6,588 bases of DNA, taken from positions 1-6,588 of the forward strand of contig JAGLCH010000053.1 of assembly GCA_023146355.1 (NCBI GenBank). Direction: 5' to 3'. This document shows positions 1 through 5,799 of the stretch, in pieces. Position numbers and translations under genes: made by a program. Position 1 is the stretch's first letter. Each line of letters begins with the position of its first letter. The DNA is from Bacteriovoracaceae bacterium (GTDB lineage: Bacteria > Bdellovibrionota > Bacteriovoracia > Bacteriovoracales > Bacteriovoracaceae). The notes under the pieces were generated by a model. It ran no database searches and was not told where the DNA came from. It saw nothing but the letters and a program-made list of their open reading frames with translations.

Positions 1-45
1 GGTGAGTTAGTAGGTTATGAACCAGGAAAACTTCAAAAATTATAG
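1..45 (+). CDS. possible 3' end of an upstream gene (partial)
   Basis: The first reading frame is open from the left edge to a TAG at 43-45 and encodes GELVGYEPGKLQKL, which has an ordinary protein composition. If real, its end overlaps the start of the glycosyltransferase by 29 bases, suggesting translational coupling within an operon. The other two frames stop within the first 13 bases (TGA at 3-5, TAG at 8-10 and TAG at 11-13), so an upstream gene could equally end there. Fourteen residues are too few to name a family. Confidence 0.25.
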   Translation, partial: GELVGYEPGKLQKL

Positions 46-1153
46 CTCACTAAATATCCTTCTCATCTCCTTGGGAATGAACTGGACTAGTAAAGAGCGC
101 GCCACACTAAGAGACTGCAAGATAGTGCAGGAGTCTGAACAGACGCCCATTTTATACTGCTGTAAAGGTAGTTTCATTGATTCTGAGGCCAGCGCTCTGG
201 GGATCAGGACAATTTATCATCAAGTTCGATCTCCTTTTAATCTTTTCAAGTGGTATAAATTTTCTAAACTGATCAAGGGTATGAATATTTCCTTGGTTCA
301 CTGCTATGATATAGACTTCCTACTAAAAATTTGTATTTTCATGATGGGAACTTCCCCACAGGTACCACTTGTTTACTCTCTTTTTGGTGAGCTTAAGCGC
401 TCTTATCGCTCTTTTTGGCGGGGCCCATTTATTAAACGAGTTGATATGGTTGTCGTACCATTTTTTGAAATGGAAGAAAATGTGTGGAACAAAGTAGGTA
501 TTAATCCTAAAAAGGTCCATGTATGCGGTGCTGGAATTGAGCCTGTTAATCTTATTGAGCGGAGGCGCATACCTAATTCAGTGGCCATAAGTATCAAGGC
601 ACATGTTAAAAAATTTAGTGAGATCTCAACTTTGATCAATACTGCTTTTATGTTCAAAACTCGTGGATTTAATGACTTCAAGGTATTTCTTCATTATGAA
701 GGGAGTTGGAATGACAGTGAACTCCATAAGGAACTAAAAAATCATGTTCTCGCTTATAAATTAGAGGAAAATTTTATCTTCATTGATGGGATGAGCATCC
801 CTGAGGTGGCATCCCAAGTAGAGCTTTGGCTCCAACTTGAAAGTACAGGGTGGTTGGAAGATGGAATGCTCCAGGCCCTTATTTCTGGAACACCTGTTCT
901 CATTCCGCGAAATGGGGTCAATATTGAGCTATTAGATGGATTTCCCTCTTTGGGTGAGAGCTATAAAGTGGATGATGTTCGTGAGTTTAAGCAGAAACTT
1001 CAACATATTTTCAATAGTTTAGGTCAATATTCTCAAGCCGTTGAGCAACATCGCAAACAAATAGCGATACAGCATGGAATTGAGAAGTATAAAAATGGTC
1101 TACTTACCGGATATATCGATGCCTTAAGTCACAGGGAAAGAATTTTCAAGTAG
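17..1153 (+). CDS. GT-B fold glycosyltransferase, GT4-like, divergent
   Basis: A 378-residue cytosolic protein, a normal length for a family 4-like glycosyltransferase, which moves a sugar from a nucleotide donor to a cell-surface glycan or lipid. The N-terminal Rossmann-like half starts with LNILLISLG (12-20); HCYD (95-98) follows a beta strand, where GT4 enzymes often carry acceptor-side residues. The C-terminal half has VHVCGAGIEP (167-176) and a recognisable donor-site loop at 276-300 ending SGTPVLIPRNG, equivalent to the usual CGTPVI..xxG. The flanking acidic residues of the E-x7-E motif are not where expected: the two positions read Gly278 and Gln286, with Glu281 and Asp282 between. There is no signal peptide or membrane segment. 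The ATG at 17 is chosen because a TAG lies in frame at 11-13 and the first beta strand starts at residue 12; the ribosome binding site is weak. Acceptor and donor cannot be told from the sequence. Confidence 0.75.
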   Translation: MNQENFKNYSSLNILLISLGMNWTSKERATLRDCKIVQESEQTPILYCCKGSFIDSEASALGIRTIYHQVRSPFNLFKWYKFSKLIKGMNISLVHCYDIDFLLKICIFMMGTSPQVPLVYSLFGELKRSYRSFWRGPFIKRVDMVVVPFFEMEENVWNKVGINPKKVHVCGAGIEPVNLIERRRIPNSVAISIKAHVKKFSEISTLINTAFMFKTRGFNDFKVFLHYEGSWNDSELHKELKNHVLAYKLEENFIFIDGMSIPEVASQVELWLQLESTGWLEDGMLQALISGTPVLIPRNGVNIELLDGFPSLGESYKVDDVREFKQKLQHIFNSLGQYSQAVEQHRKQIAIQHGIEKYKNGLLTGYIDALSHRERIFK

Positions 1154-1162
1154 GAAGCTGTA

Positions 1163-1216
1163 TTGACGAATAGACCTTTTTCGCTTACATTACAGTGCAA
1201 TAAAACGATTTATAAT
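1163..1216 (+). promoter_or_regulatory. candidate rpsA promoter region
   Basis: Two sigma70-like candidates precede rpsA. The upstream one is TTGACG (1163-1168), 17 bp, TACATT (1186-1191). The downstream one has a perfect TATAAT at 1211-1216 but only a poor -35 (TTACAG at 1190-1195, 15 bp away). Start sites would fall near 1198 and 1223, leaving a leader of about 60-85 bases. The first candidate begins only 10 bases after the glycosyltransferase stop, so rpsA is probably transcribed separately from that gene. Confidence 0.5.
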
Positions 1217-1239
1217 GCCTTCAGTAGAAGGGTTGTAGA

Positions 1240-1256
1240 CACCGGTTTTACTGGTG
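1240..1256 (+). promoter_or_regulatory. rpsA leader hairpin before the ribosome binding site
   Basis: CACCGG (1240-1245) and CTGGTG (1251-1256) pair as a 6-bp stem with one G-U pair around a TTTTA loop. An A-rich stretch follows, then GGAG (1271-1274) seven bases ahead of the rpsA ATG. In enterobacteria the rpsA leader folds into hairpins and S1 represses its own translation. Whether this shorter element does the same is inference. The short A-rich tail makes a terminator unlikely. Confidence 0.4.
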
Positions 1257-1281
1257 ATAAAAAAATATTAGGAGATTCATA

Positions 1282-3006
1282 ATGAATCAAGAGTTAAAGC
1301 AAAAATGGATGGAAGACCTCGGAGTTGAAGTAGTATTCGGCGAAGATATTGATGCAATCCAAGAATCAGATTTTAGTAAAATGCTCAGCGAAACTGCTGA
1401 AATGAACTTTACTGAAGGTGAAGTTTTCAAAGGAAAGGTCATCTCTATTGGTCCTGACTACGTAATGGTAGACATCGGATACAAGCAAGAAGGTCTCGTT
1501 CATGTTCGTGAGTTCCAGAACTACGACGGAACTTTGAAGATTAAAGAAGGCGAGGAAATCGAAGTTTACCTAGAGAAACTTGAGTCTCACATGGGTAATC
1601 TTGTTCTTTCTAAAGACAAGGCAGAAATCCTTAAGGCATGGGATAAGATCTCTGAAGCTTGTGACAAAGGTACTCCACTACAGGGTACAGTTATCGCTAA
1701 AGTTAAAGGTGGTCTCTCGGTTGATATCGGTGTTAAGGCATTCTTGCCTGGTTCACAAATTGACCTACGTCCAACTCGTTACCTAGATAAATACATCGGA
1801 AAGCAGATGGAATTTAAGGTAATCAAGTTTAACAAGAAACGTGGAAACATCGTTCTTTCAAGAAGAGCTATTCTTCAGGAAGAGAGAGGGAAGCTACGTG
1901 GTGAAATTCTTGCTCAAATTCAAGAGGGAATGATCGTTAAAGGTATCGTTAAGAACATCACTGATTACGGTGCGTTCATCGACCTTGGCGGAATTGACGG
2001 CCTACTACATATCACTGATATGTCATGGGGACGCGTTAAGCATCCTTCAAATATTCTTACTCTTGGTGACGAGATTGAAGTTAAGATTCTTAAATTTGAT
2101 AGCGAAAAAGAAAGAGTATCTCTTGGACTTAAGCAAGTTCAGGCAAATCCTTGGGAAGAAGCTAAGGAAAAATATCAAGCTGGAAGTAAAGTTTCTGGAG
2201 AGATCGTTTCTGTAAAAGATTACGGTGTATTTATCGAACTTTCTGATGGTATCGAAGGTCTAATCCACGTTTCAGAAATGAGCTGGACAGGTAAAATCAA
2301 GAACCCATCAAAGCACTTCACAGTTGGTGAAAACGTTGAAGCTCAGGTTATCGAAGTTGACGTTGAAAACAAGAGAATCTCTCTTGGTGTTAAGCAACTT
2401 ATGGCAAATCCTTGGGATGAGCTTGAGAACACTTACCCAGTAGGAAAGAAAGTAACTGGTAAAGTTAAGTCAATCGTTGATTTTGGAATCTTCGTTGACC
2501 TTGGAGAAGAGATTGATGCTCTAATCCACGTTTCTGACATCTCATGGATAAAGAAAAACGTTACCCTTTCTGATGATTACAAAGAGGGCGAGGAAATCGA
2601 AGCTCAAGTACTTTCAGTAGATAAGGAAAACCAAAAATTCTGTCTAGGTGTTAAGCAACTTGCAGAGGATCCTTGGAAGAAAATTGAGGAAAGACTACCT
2701 GTTGGAACAGTTCTTGAAGCTGAAGTTGTACGTGTAACCGATTTTGGTGCATTCGTAGAACTTGAAACAGGTATCGAAGGACTAGTTCATATCTCTGAGC
2801 TTTCTGATGAAAGAGTAGAGAAGCCTAGTGACGTAATCAAGAAAGGTGACAAGCCAAAAGCTATGGTTATCTCTGTTGATAAAGATGCTAAGAAAATTGC
2901 TCTTTCAATTAAAGCAGCTGTTAATGCTGGTGAAAGAGGAGTTAGCTACCAAGAAGAAGTGCGAACAAGCACAATGGCAGACAAGCTCAAAAACTTCAAA
3001 GTCTAA
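1282..3006 (+). CDS. rpsA: 30S ribosomal protein S1
   Basis: A 574-residue protein with six S1 (OB-fold) RNA-binding domains at roughly 44-112, 130-196, 215-285, 300-372, 387-458 and 474-544. This is the architecture of Gram-negative S1 (E. coli S1 has 557 residues). In that family domains 1-2 anchor the protein to the small subunit and domains 3-6 bind mRNA to help initiation on structured or weak Shine-Dalgarno messages. Domains 3-5 carry the typical strands (ITDYGAFIDL, VKDYGVFIEL, IVDFGIFVDL), and domain 6 has VTDFGAFVEL. Each of the repeats 3-5 ends with LGxKQ-x4-PW (281-291, 368-378, 455-465), spaced exactly 87 residues apart. The N-terminus before domain 1 is about 40 residues and acidic, somewhat longer than in E. 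coli. The start is supported by TTAGGAG seven bases upstream. The gene has its own candidate promoter and leader hairpin and ends 22 bases before a strong terminator. Confidence 0.97.
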   Translation: MNQELKQKWMEDLGVEVVFGEDIDAIQESDFSKMLSETAEMNFTEGEVFKGKVISIGPDYVMVDIGYKQEGLVHVREFQNYDGTLKIKEGEEIEVYLEKLESHMGNLVLSKDKAEILKAWDKISEACDKGTPLQGTVIAKVKGGLSVDIGVKAFLPGSQIDLRPTRYLDKYIGKQMEFKVIKFNKKRGNIVLSRRAILQEERGKLRGEILAQIQEGMIVKGIVKNITDYGAFIDLGGIDGLLHITDMSWGRVKHPSNILTLGDEIEVKILKFDSEKERVSLGLKQVQANPWEEAKEKYQAGSKVSGEIVSVKDYGVFIELSDGIEGLIHVSEMSWTGKIKNPSKHFTVGENVEAQVIEVDVENKRISLGVKQLMANPWDELENTYPVGKKVTGKVKSIVDFGIFVDLGEEIDALIHVSDISWIKKNVTLSDDYKEGEEIEAQVLSVDKENQKFCLGVKQLAEDPWKKIEERLPVGTVLEAEVVRVTDFGAFVELETGIEGLVHISELSDERVEKPSDVIKKGDKPKAMVISVDKDAKKIALSIKAAVNAGERGVSYQEEVRTSTMADKLKNFKV

Positions 3007-3028
3007 TCTATTAGAACATTTGATATAG

Positions 3029-3052
3029 GAAGGCCCGCAATTGCGGGCCTTC
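3029..3052. terminator. intrinsic terminator, probably bidirectional
   Basis: A perfect 24-base palindrome: GAAGGCCCGCAA at 3029-3040 followed immediately by its reverse complement. It folds into a GC-rich stem of about 10 bp with an AATT loop. On the plus strand it is followed by TTTATATAT, a modest T-rich tail. On the minus strand the tail is CTATATC, weaker. It begins 22 bases after the rpsA stop and 29 bases beyond the stop of the convergent receiver gene, so it can serve both. Confidence 0.88.
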
Positions 3053-3081
3053 TTTATATATCGCAGGTCTTTTTCTTCGAA

Positions 3082-3447
3082 TTATTTAATGTTTTTTAGA
3101 GTTTCGGTTATGATATGGATAAGGTGATCATCTTCAATTGGCTTCGACAGAATTGTTGAATCAGAGTTTCCTCCGATTTCGTCTTCATCGTATCCAGTAT
3201 AATAAATGAACGGTACATGAATTCCCTGTTCTTTCAGGGCATTACCCCAGGTTTCTCCATGTCCGTCGGGCATATTGATATCAGAGAAGAATAGGTCTGG
3301 CATTTCCCCTGAATTCAGTGCATCAAGAACCTTTTGATGATTGTTGAAGCTTTTCACCTCGCAGTTAAGAACTCTATGAAGCTGCATTTTCATGACTTCT
3401 AATACGTCATCGATATCGTCGATAAGAAATATCTTAATTTTATCCAT
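3082..3447 (-). CDS. stand-alone response regulator receiver domain
   Basis: A 121-residue protein made of one receiver (CheY-like) domain and nothing else. All phosphorylation residues are present: acidic pair Asp10-Asp11 in IFLIDD, phospho-acceptor Asp56 in LFFSDINMPDGHG, Thr84 in IYYTGY, and Lys102 followed by Pro in LSKP. It should therefore accept phosphate from a histidine kinase and signal through protein contacts, as no DNA-binding or enzymatic output domain is attached. No kinase lies in the window, so its partner is unknown. GGGG at 3453-3456, five bases before the ATG, is a plausible ribosome binding site. It faces rpsA tail to tail, sharing the terminator, and is divergent from the second receiver gene. 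The family call is secure; the pathway is not known. Confidence 0.93.
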   Translation of the reverse strand: MDKIKIFLIDDIDDVLEVMKMQLHRVLNCEVKSFNNHQKVLDALNSGEMPDLFFSDINMPDGHGETWGNALKEQGIHVPFIYYTGYDEDEIGGNSDSTILSKPIEDDHLIHIITETLKNIK

Positions 3448-3520
3448 TAAAACCCCATTATTTTGTTCTATATCTTTTTCGTATATTTCTGATATATATT
3501 TGAGTTAAGAATAGTTAAGA
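3448..3520. other. AT-rich gap between two divergent receiver genes
   Basis: These 73 bases must hold the 5' signals of both receiver genes. The sequence is strongly AT-rich, with TATATT on the plus strand at 3482-3487 and 3495-3500, either usable as a -10 box. I find no good -35 box at proper spacing in either direction, so no specific promoter is called. Confidence 0.4.
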
Positions 3521-3532
3521 ATGGCTAAGAGT
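3503..3532 (+). repeat. 10-bp tandem repeat spanning a start codon
   Basis: AGTTAAGAAT occurs at 3503-3512 and again, identical, at 3513-3522; a third degenerate copy (GGCTAAGAGT, 7 of 10 matches) follows at 3523-3532. The second copy includes the first bases of the ATG at 3521. The repeat leaves TTAAGA as the only, weak, ribosome binding candidate. It could be a local slippage product or a binding site with helical-turn spacing. Confidence 0.7.
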
Positions 3533-3898
3533 ATTGAGGTTAGTGTGAAATCTGTTTTTTTTATTGATAAGGAAAAATTTCTGCGCACGATGCTAGAACT
3601 TGTCTTTAAAGAGAGAGGGCTAGACATCTATACTATTGAGTCCGGGGCCGACTGTACTTATCTTATTGATGACCTTACTCCAGATTTAATTGTCGCTGAT
3701 TTGGCAACTCTTTCTCCCGATATAGAGACTTTTTTCAGTTCTTTTGAAGAAAGAAATATTACTGTTCCTATTTTAGCTTTAGGCATGGAGTCCGACTGGG
3801 ATCAGCTTGAAAAATTTCAAGATAGATTTGTAGGTCTCGAGAAGAAGCCTCTATCTCCTACGGGGATCGTTGAAAAGCTGGAAGCTTATTGCGTTTAA
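3521..3898 (+). CDS. degenerate receiver-like (pseudo-receiver) protein
   Basis: A 125-residue protein with the length and pattern of a single receiver domain: beta1 VFFIDKE (12-18), helix 1 up to about 32, beta3 DLIVAD (55-60) with a possible acceptor Asp60, beta4 VPILALG (82-88) and a KKP at 108-110 giving the conserved Lys109. Two features of a working receiver are missing. The acidic pair is reduced to Asp16-Lys17, and the Ser/Thr position in beta4 reads Gly88. The loop after Asp60 (LATLSPDIE) also lacks the usual M-P-x-x-x-G. Phosphorylation by the standard route is therefore doubtful, and the protein may act as a constitutive or protein-binding receiver fold. It is divergent from the intact receiver gene and is followed two bases later by a short ORF resembling a receiver N-terminus. 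Its start has a weak ribosome binding site inside a tandem repeat. The fold call is good; the role is unknown. Confidence 0.72.
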   Translation: MAKSIEVSVKSVFFIDKEKFLRTMLELVFKERGLDIYTIESGADCTYLIDDLTPDLIVADLATLSPDIETFFSSFEERNITVPILALGMESDWDQLEKFQDRFVGLEKKPLSPTGIVEKLEAYCV

Positions 3899-3900
3899 TT

Positions 3901-4010
3901 ATGAGCATTAAACAGCTTGTCGTTAGTTTTGATGAAGAGATGAGAAATATTTTTCAAATTTTGTTTAAGATTGGATAACATCTCTTATTGAAGGTAGAGT
4001 AGTTAGTTAA
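3901..4010 (+). pseudogene. possible decayed receiver-domain fragment
   Basis: An ATG two bases after the preceding stop opens 25 codons (to the TAA at 3976-3978) containing LVVSFDEEMRNIFQILFKIG. This resembles the beta1-helix1 stretch of a receiver and aligns with FFIDKEKFLRTMLELVFKERG of the gene just upstream (shared R, FK and G, many similar residues). After the stop, the -1 frame reads ITSLIEG and ends at TAA 4008-4010; this matches the IYTIESG that follows helix 1 in the neighbour. A receiver start broken by a frameshift and truncation would explain this. No good ribosome binding site is seen. The alternative is a chance or genuine 25-residue peptide. Confidence 0.35.
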
Positions 4011-4028
4011 AAGGTTAGTGGTAGGAAT

Positions 4029-4127
4029 ATGTCAGAACGTGACATTCTTTATATGTGTGTAGGTATCGCAGCGATTTTTACAGTCGTTGCCATTACTATA
4101 TACTTTCGCAGTGGTTACTTCGGCTAG
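4029..4127 (+). CDS. 32-residue single-pass membrane miniprotein
   Basis: A 32-codon ORF with a charged start (MSERD) followed by one continuous hydrophobic stretch, roughly residues 7-26 (LYMCVGIAAIFTVVAITIYF), and a short tail RSGYFG. This is the plan of a small single-membrane-segment protein; Arg27 after the segment suggests the C-terminus faces the cytoplasm, though Arg4 makes this ambiguous. A purine-rich GGTAGG at 4020-4025 lies three bases before the ATG, close but usable. It occupies the gap between the receiver cluster and hflX, and its TAG (4125-4127) overlaps the hflX stop on the other strand within one CTAG. I do not recognise the family. A T-rich ORF of this size can look hydrophobic by chance, so confidence is moderate. 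Confidence 0.5.
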   Translation: MSERDILYMCVGIAAIFTVVAITIYFRSGYFG

Positions 4128-5437
4128 AGTTTTTCAACATCCTCTGGAGCTAGGATATAGCTATGGAGCCTCAATCCATTAAAGATAAATTCAGGAACTC
4201 GGATGCGATAGAAAATCCCTGTTTCGTGATTCTCCGATGCCATAACATTCGTTTTGCTAGATACTACTGCGTGAGCACTTCCCTCTTCGTAAGGGATGAA
4301 TAGGTCGTAGTGATTTTGCTTGTCTAAAAAGTAATTGATAATGTGTTGGCGAAGCTCATCCATATCTCCGGTATCATGAGTGCTTACTACAAAGCTACCG
4401 GACTCAGTTCGTCTAATAATTTTTTCTTGAATCTTATTGTTGAGTAGGTCTTTCTTGTTAAAGACAACAAGCATCTCTTTGTTCTCAACGCCGAGCTCGG
4501 CAAGAACATCTCGGGTAACCTTGAGATGCTTCCTGTAGTTGGGATCAGACATATCACAAATAATTATAAGGAGGTCAGCTTCAAGCGCTGACTCAAGAGT
4601 TGTTTTAAAACCTTCAATTAGAGTATTGGGAAGATTTTGAATAAATCCTACCGTATCAATAAGTATCATCGGTGGGTGTGTATCTGGGTTCAGCGTTCTG
4701 TAGGTGGAGTCAAGGGTGGCGAAGAGCTTATTTTCTTCGAGAATATCAACCCGACACAGGCGATTCATCACAGAAGATTTTCCTGCATTTGTATAGCCTA
4801 CGAGAGCTGCTGTAACAGCTCTGTCTTTTCTCTTTTTACGTTGCTGCTCACGAGATTTAGCAATCTCTTTGAGCTGTTTTTTATAAAATTCAATTCGATC
4901 ACGAATGATACGACGATCAAGCTCAATCTGTTGTTCGCCCTCGCCACCAATGACTCCAACAGCACCACGCTGTCTCCCTAAGTGGCTCCAAAAGCCAGAG
5001 AGGCGTGGCAGGAGATACTGAAGGCGTGCGATCTCAATTTGAATCTTGGCATCGCGAGTACGAGCGTGCTCTGCAAAAATTTCTAAAATAATATGGCAGC
5101 GGTCAACCACCGAGAGACCAGTTATTTTTTTTATATTTCGAATTTGGCTTGAGGTAAGTTCAAAGTCAAAGACTAGAAGATCAGAACCCTCTTCCTTTGC
5201 TTTTACGGCAATTTCTTTTAGTTTTCCAGTTCCAAGCATTGTGCCTGATTCTACTGTTTTCTTATTTTGAATATATTCATCACCCGTTTCAATCCCCAGT
5301 GTTCGGAGCAGTTCACGCAGCTCTTTTAGAGAGTTTGCGGACTCAACCTCATCTTTGTGTGCCTCAAAGGACGGGCAAATAATTGAAACAAGTGAGGCCT
5401 TACCATCGCGTGATATTTGAAATTCATCATCTAGCAT
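4124..5437 (-). CDS. hflX: ribosome-associated GTPase HflX
   Basis: A 437-residue TRAFAC-class GTPase; HflX binds the 50S subunit and, in studied bacteria, splits stalled or idle 70S ribosomes after stress. The N-terminal HflX domain (about 15-170) includes GTGKLKEI (69-76) and ends in the family signature around 150-176, SHLGRQRG... and QIELDRR. A charged helical hairpin (about 177-206) follows. The G domain (about 207-372) has P-loop GYTNAGKSS (214-222), G2 FATLDSTYR (239-247), G3 DTVGF (261-265) and G4 NKKD (327-330). The C-terminal domain includes FYRIRVPEF (409-417). The length is typical. Departures from the usual motifs: the Gly-rich loop reads GVIGGEGEQQ (161-170) where E. coli has a RGPGE-type sequence, G2 has DST rather than DPT, and G5 is loose (VVSTHDTGD). 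The start has GAG six bases upstream, a weak site. It is divergent from yacG and convergent with the miniprotein ORF. Confidence 0.96.
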   Translation of the reverse strand: MLDDEFQISRDGKASLVSIICPSFEAHKDEVESANSLKELRELLRTLGIETGDEYIQNKKTVESGTMLGTGKLKEIAVKAKEEGSDLLVFDFELTSSQIRNIKKITGLSVVDRCHIILEIFAEHARTRDAKIQIEIARLQYLLPRLSGFWSHLGRQRGAVGVIGGEGEQQIELDRRIIRDRIEFYKKQLKEIAKSREQQRKKRKDRAVTAALVGYTNAGKSSVMNRLCRVDILEENKLFATLDSTYRTLNPDTHPPMILIDTVGFIQNLPNTLIEGFKTTLESALEADLLIIICDMSDPNYRKHLKVTRDVLAELGVENKEMLVVFNKKDLLNNKIQEKIIRRTESGSFVVSTHDTGDMDELRQHIINYFLDKQNHYDLFIPYEEGSAHAVVSSKTNVMASENHETGIFYRIRVPEFIFNGLRLHSYILAPEDVEKL

Positions 5438-5492
5438 ATTAAACTCTATCTACTGATTTATCTGTGTTATTGTGCACCGTGTATATCAGCTT

Positions 5493-5496
5493 AAGG
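5493..5496 (+). promoter_or_regulatory. ribosome binding site that sets the yacG start
   Basis: AAGG within TTAAGG sits six bases before the ATG at 5503. The in-frame GTG at 5464 has no comparable site and would add 13 residues (reading MLLCTVYISLRYH if used as a start) not expected in this family, so 5503 is preferred. Confidence 0.75.
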
Positions 5497-5502
5497 TACC
5501 AT

Positions 5503-5736
5503 ATGAAAAAAAAGAAGAATAGTAAATTGATTGTAAAGTGTCCTAAGTGCAAGGAATCTTTCGAGTACTATAGTTCTGATTCGCGACCTTTTTGCTCTGA
5601 GCGCTGCTCAAATGTTGATCTAGGGAGTTGGTTCAATGAGGGATTTAGTATTCCTGTAGAGGGACCACTTGAACCAGAAGAAGTCGCTGAGCTCGAAAAG
5701 GTGCTTGAGGAAAAATTTGGTAATCCCTTTCAATAG
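5503..5736 (+). CDS. yacG: YacG family zinc protein (DNA gyrase inhibitor)
   Basis: A 77-residue protein from the ATG at 5503. It has the complete YacG zinc site: Cys13 and Cys16 in CPKC, Cys31 and Cys35 in RPFCSERC, followed by the family hallmark VDLGSWFNEGFSIP (38-51). In E. coli, YacG binds the GyrB subunit and blocks DNA binding by gyrase; that activity is assumed here by homology. The N-terminus is lysine-rich (MKKKKNSK). The C-terminal third (55-77) is an acidic stretch, probably helical, PLEPEEVAELEKVLEEKF, then GNPFQ. The length is near the family norm. In many proteobacteria yacG sits beside coaE or pilus genes; here it stands alone, divergent from hflX by 65 bases and followed by a hairpin. 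No clear promoter boxes were found in the gap between the two starts. Confidence 0.93.
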   Translation: MKKKKNSKLIVKCPKCKESFEYYSSDSRPFCSERCSNVDLGSWFNEGFSIPVEGPLEPEEVAELEKVLEEKFGNPFQ

Positions 5737-5747
5737 TCAATTATCAT

Positions 5748-5774
5748 AGCTTGAAGTCGTATTTGACTCAAGCT
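5748..5774 (+). terminator. hairpin after yacG, possible weak terminator
   Basis: AGCTTGA-A-GTC (5748-5758) pairs with GACTCAAGCT (5765-5774): ten base pairs with one bulged A and a six-base loop GTATTT. It starts 12 bases after the yacG stop. No T-run follows on either strand, so it may be a factor-dependent terminator or mRNA 3'-end stabiliser rather than a classical intrinsic terminator. Confidence 0.45.
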
Positions 5775-5780
5775 GAGGGC

Positions 5781-5793
5781 TTAACTACGTTAA
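5781..5793. repeat. short inverted repeat upstream of a strong promoter
   Basis: TTAAC TAC GTTAA is a perfect inverted repeat with five-base arms and a three-base centre, six bases upstream of the -35 box at 5800. Its place would suit an activator or repressor site, but arms this short and AT-rich arise by chance. Confidence 0.3.
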
Positions 5794-5799
5794 AGTTCA

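Noticed and set aside
323..681. Minus-strand open frames inside the glycosyltransferase
   Set aside because: They overlap each other and a well-supported gene on the plus strand, have no ribosome binding site and show no family features.
2122..2676. Long-period DNA repeat (261 bp) as a structural repeat
   Set aside because: The periodicity is the normal domain repetition of S1 (LGxKQ...PW every 87 residues), not a separate element.
1580..3028. Alternative-frame plus-strand ORFs inside rpsA
   Set aside because: All lie in other frames of a highly conserved gene; their leucine/serine-rich or lysine-rich sequences are by-products of rpsA codons.
4637..5382. Plus-strand ORFs antisense to hflX
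   Set aside because: The complementary strand encodes clear HflX motifs, and the antisense products show no recognisable domain.
5464..5502. GTG start extending yacG by 13 residues
   Set aside because: It lacks a ribosome binding site, whereas ATG 5503 has AAGG at six bases and gives the usual YacG length.
5438..5502. Specific promoter boxes between hflX and yacG
   Set aside because: TATATC at 5482-5487 could be a -10 box, but no acceptable -35 was found for either direction.
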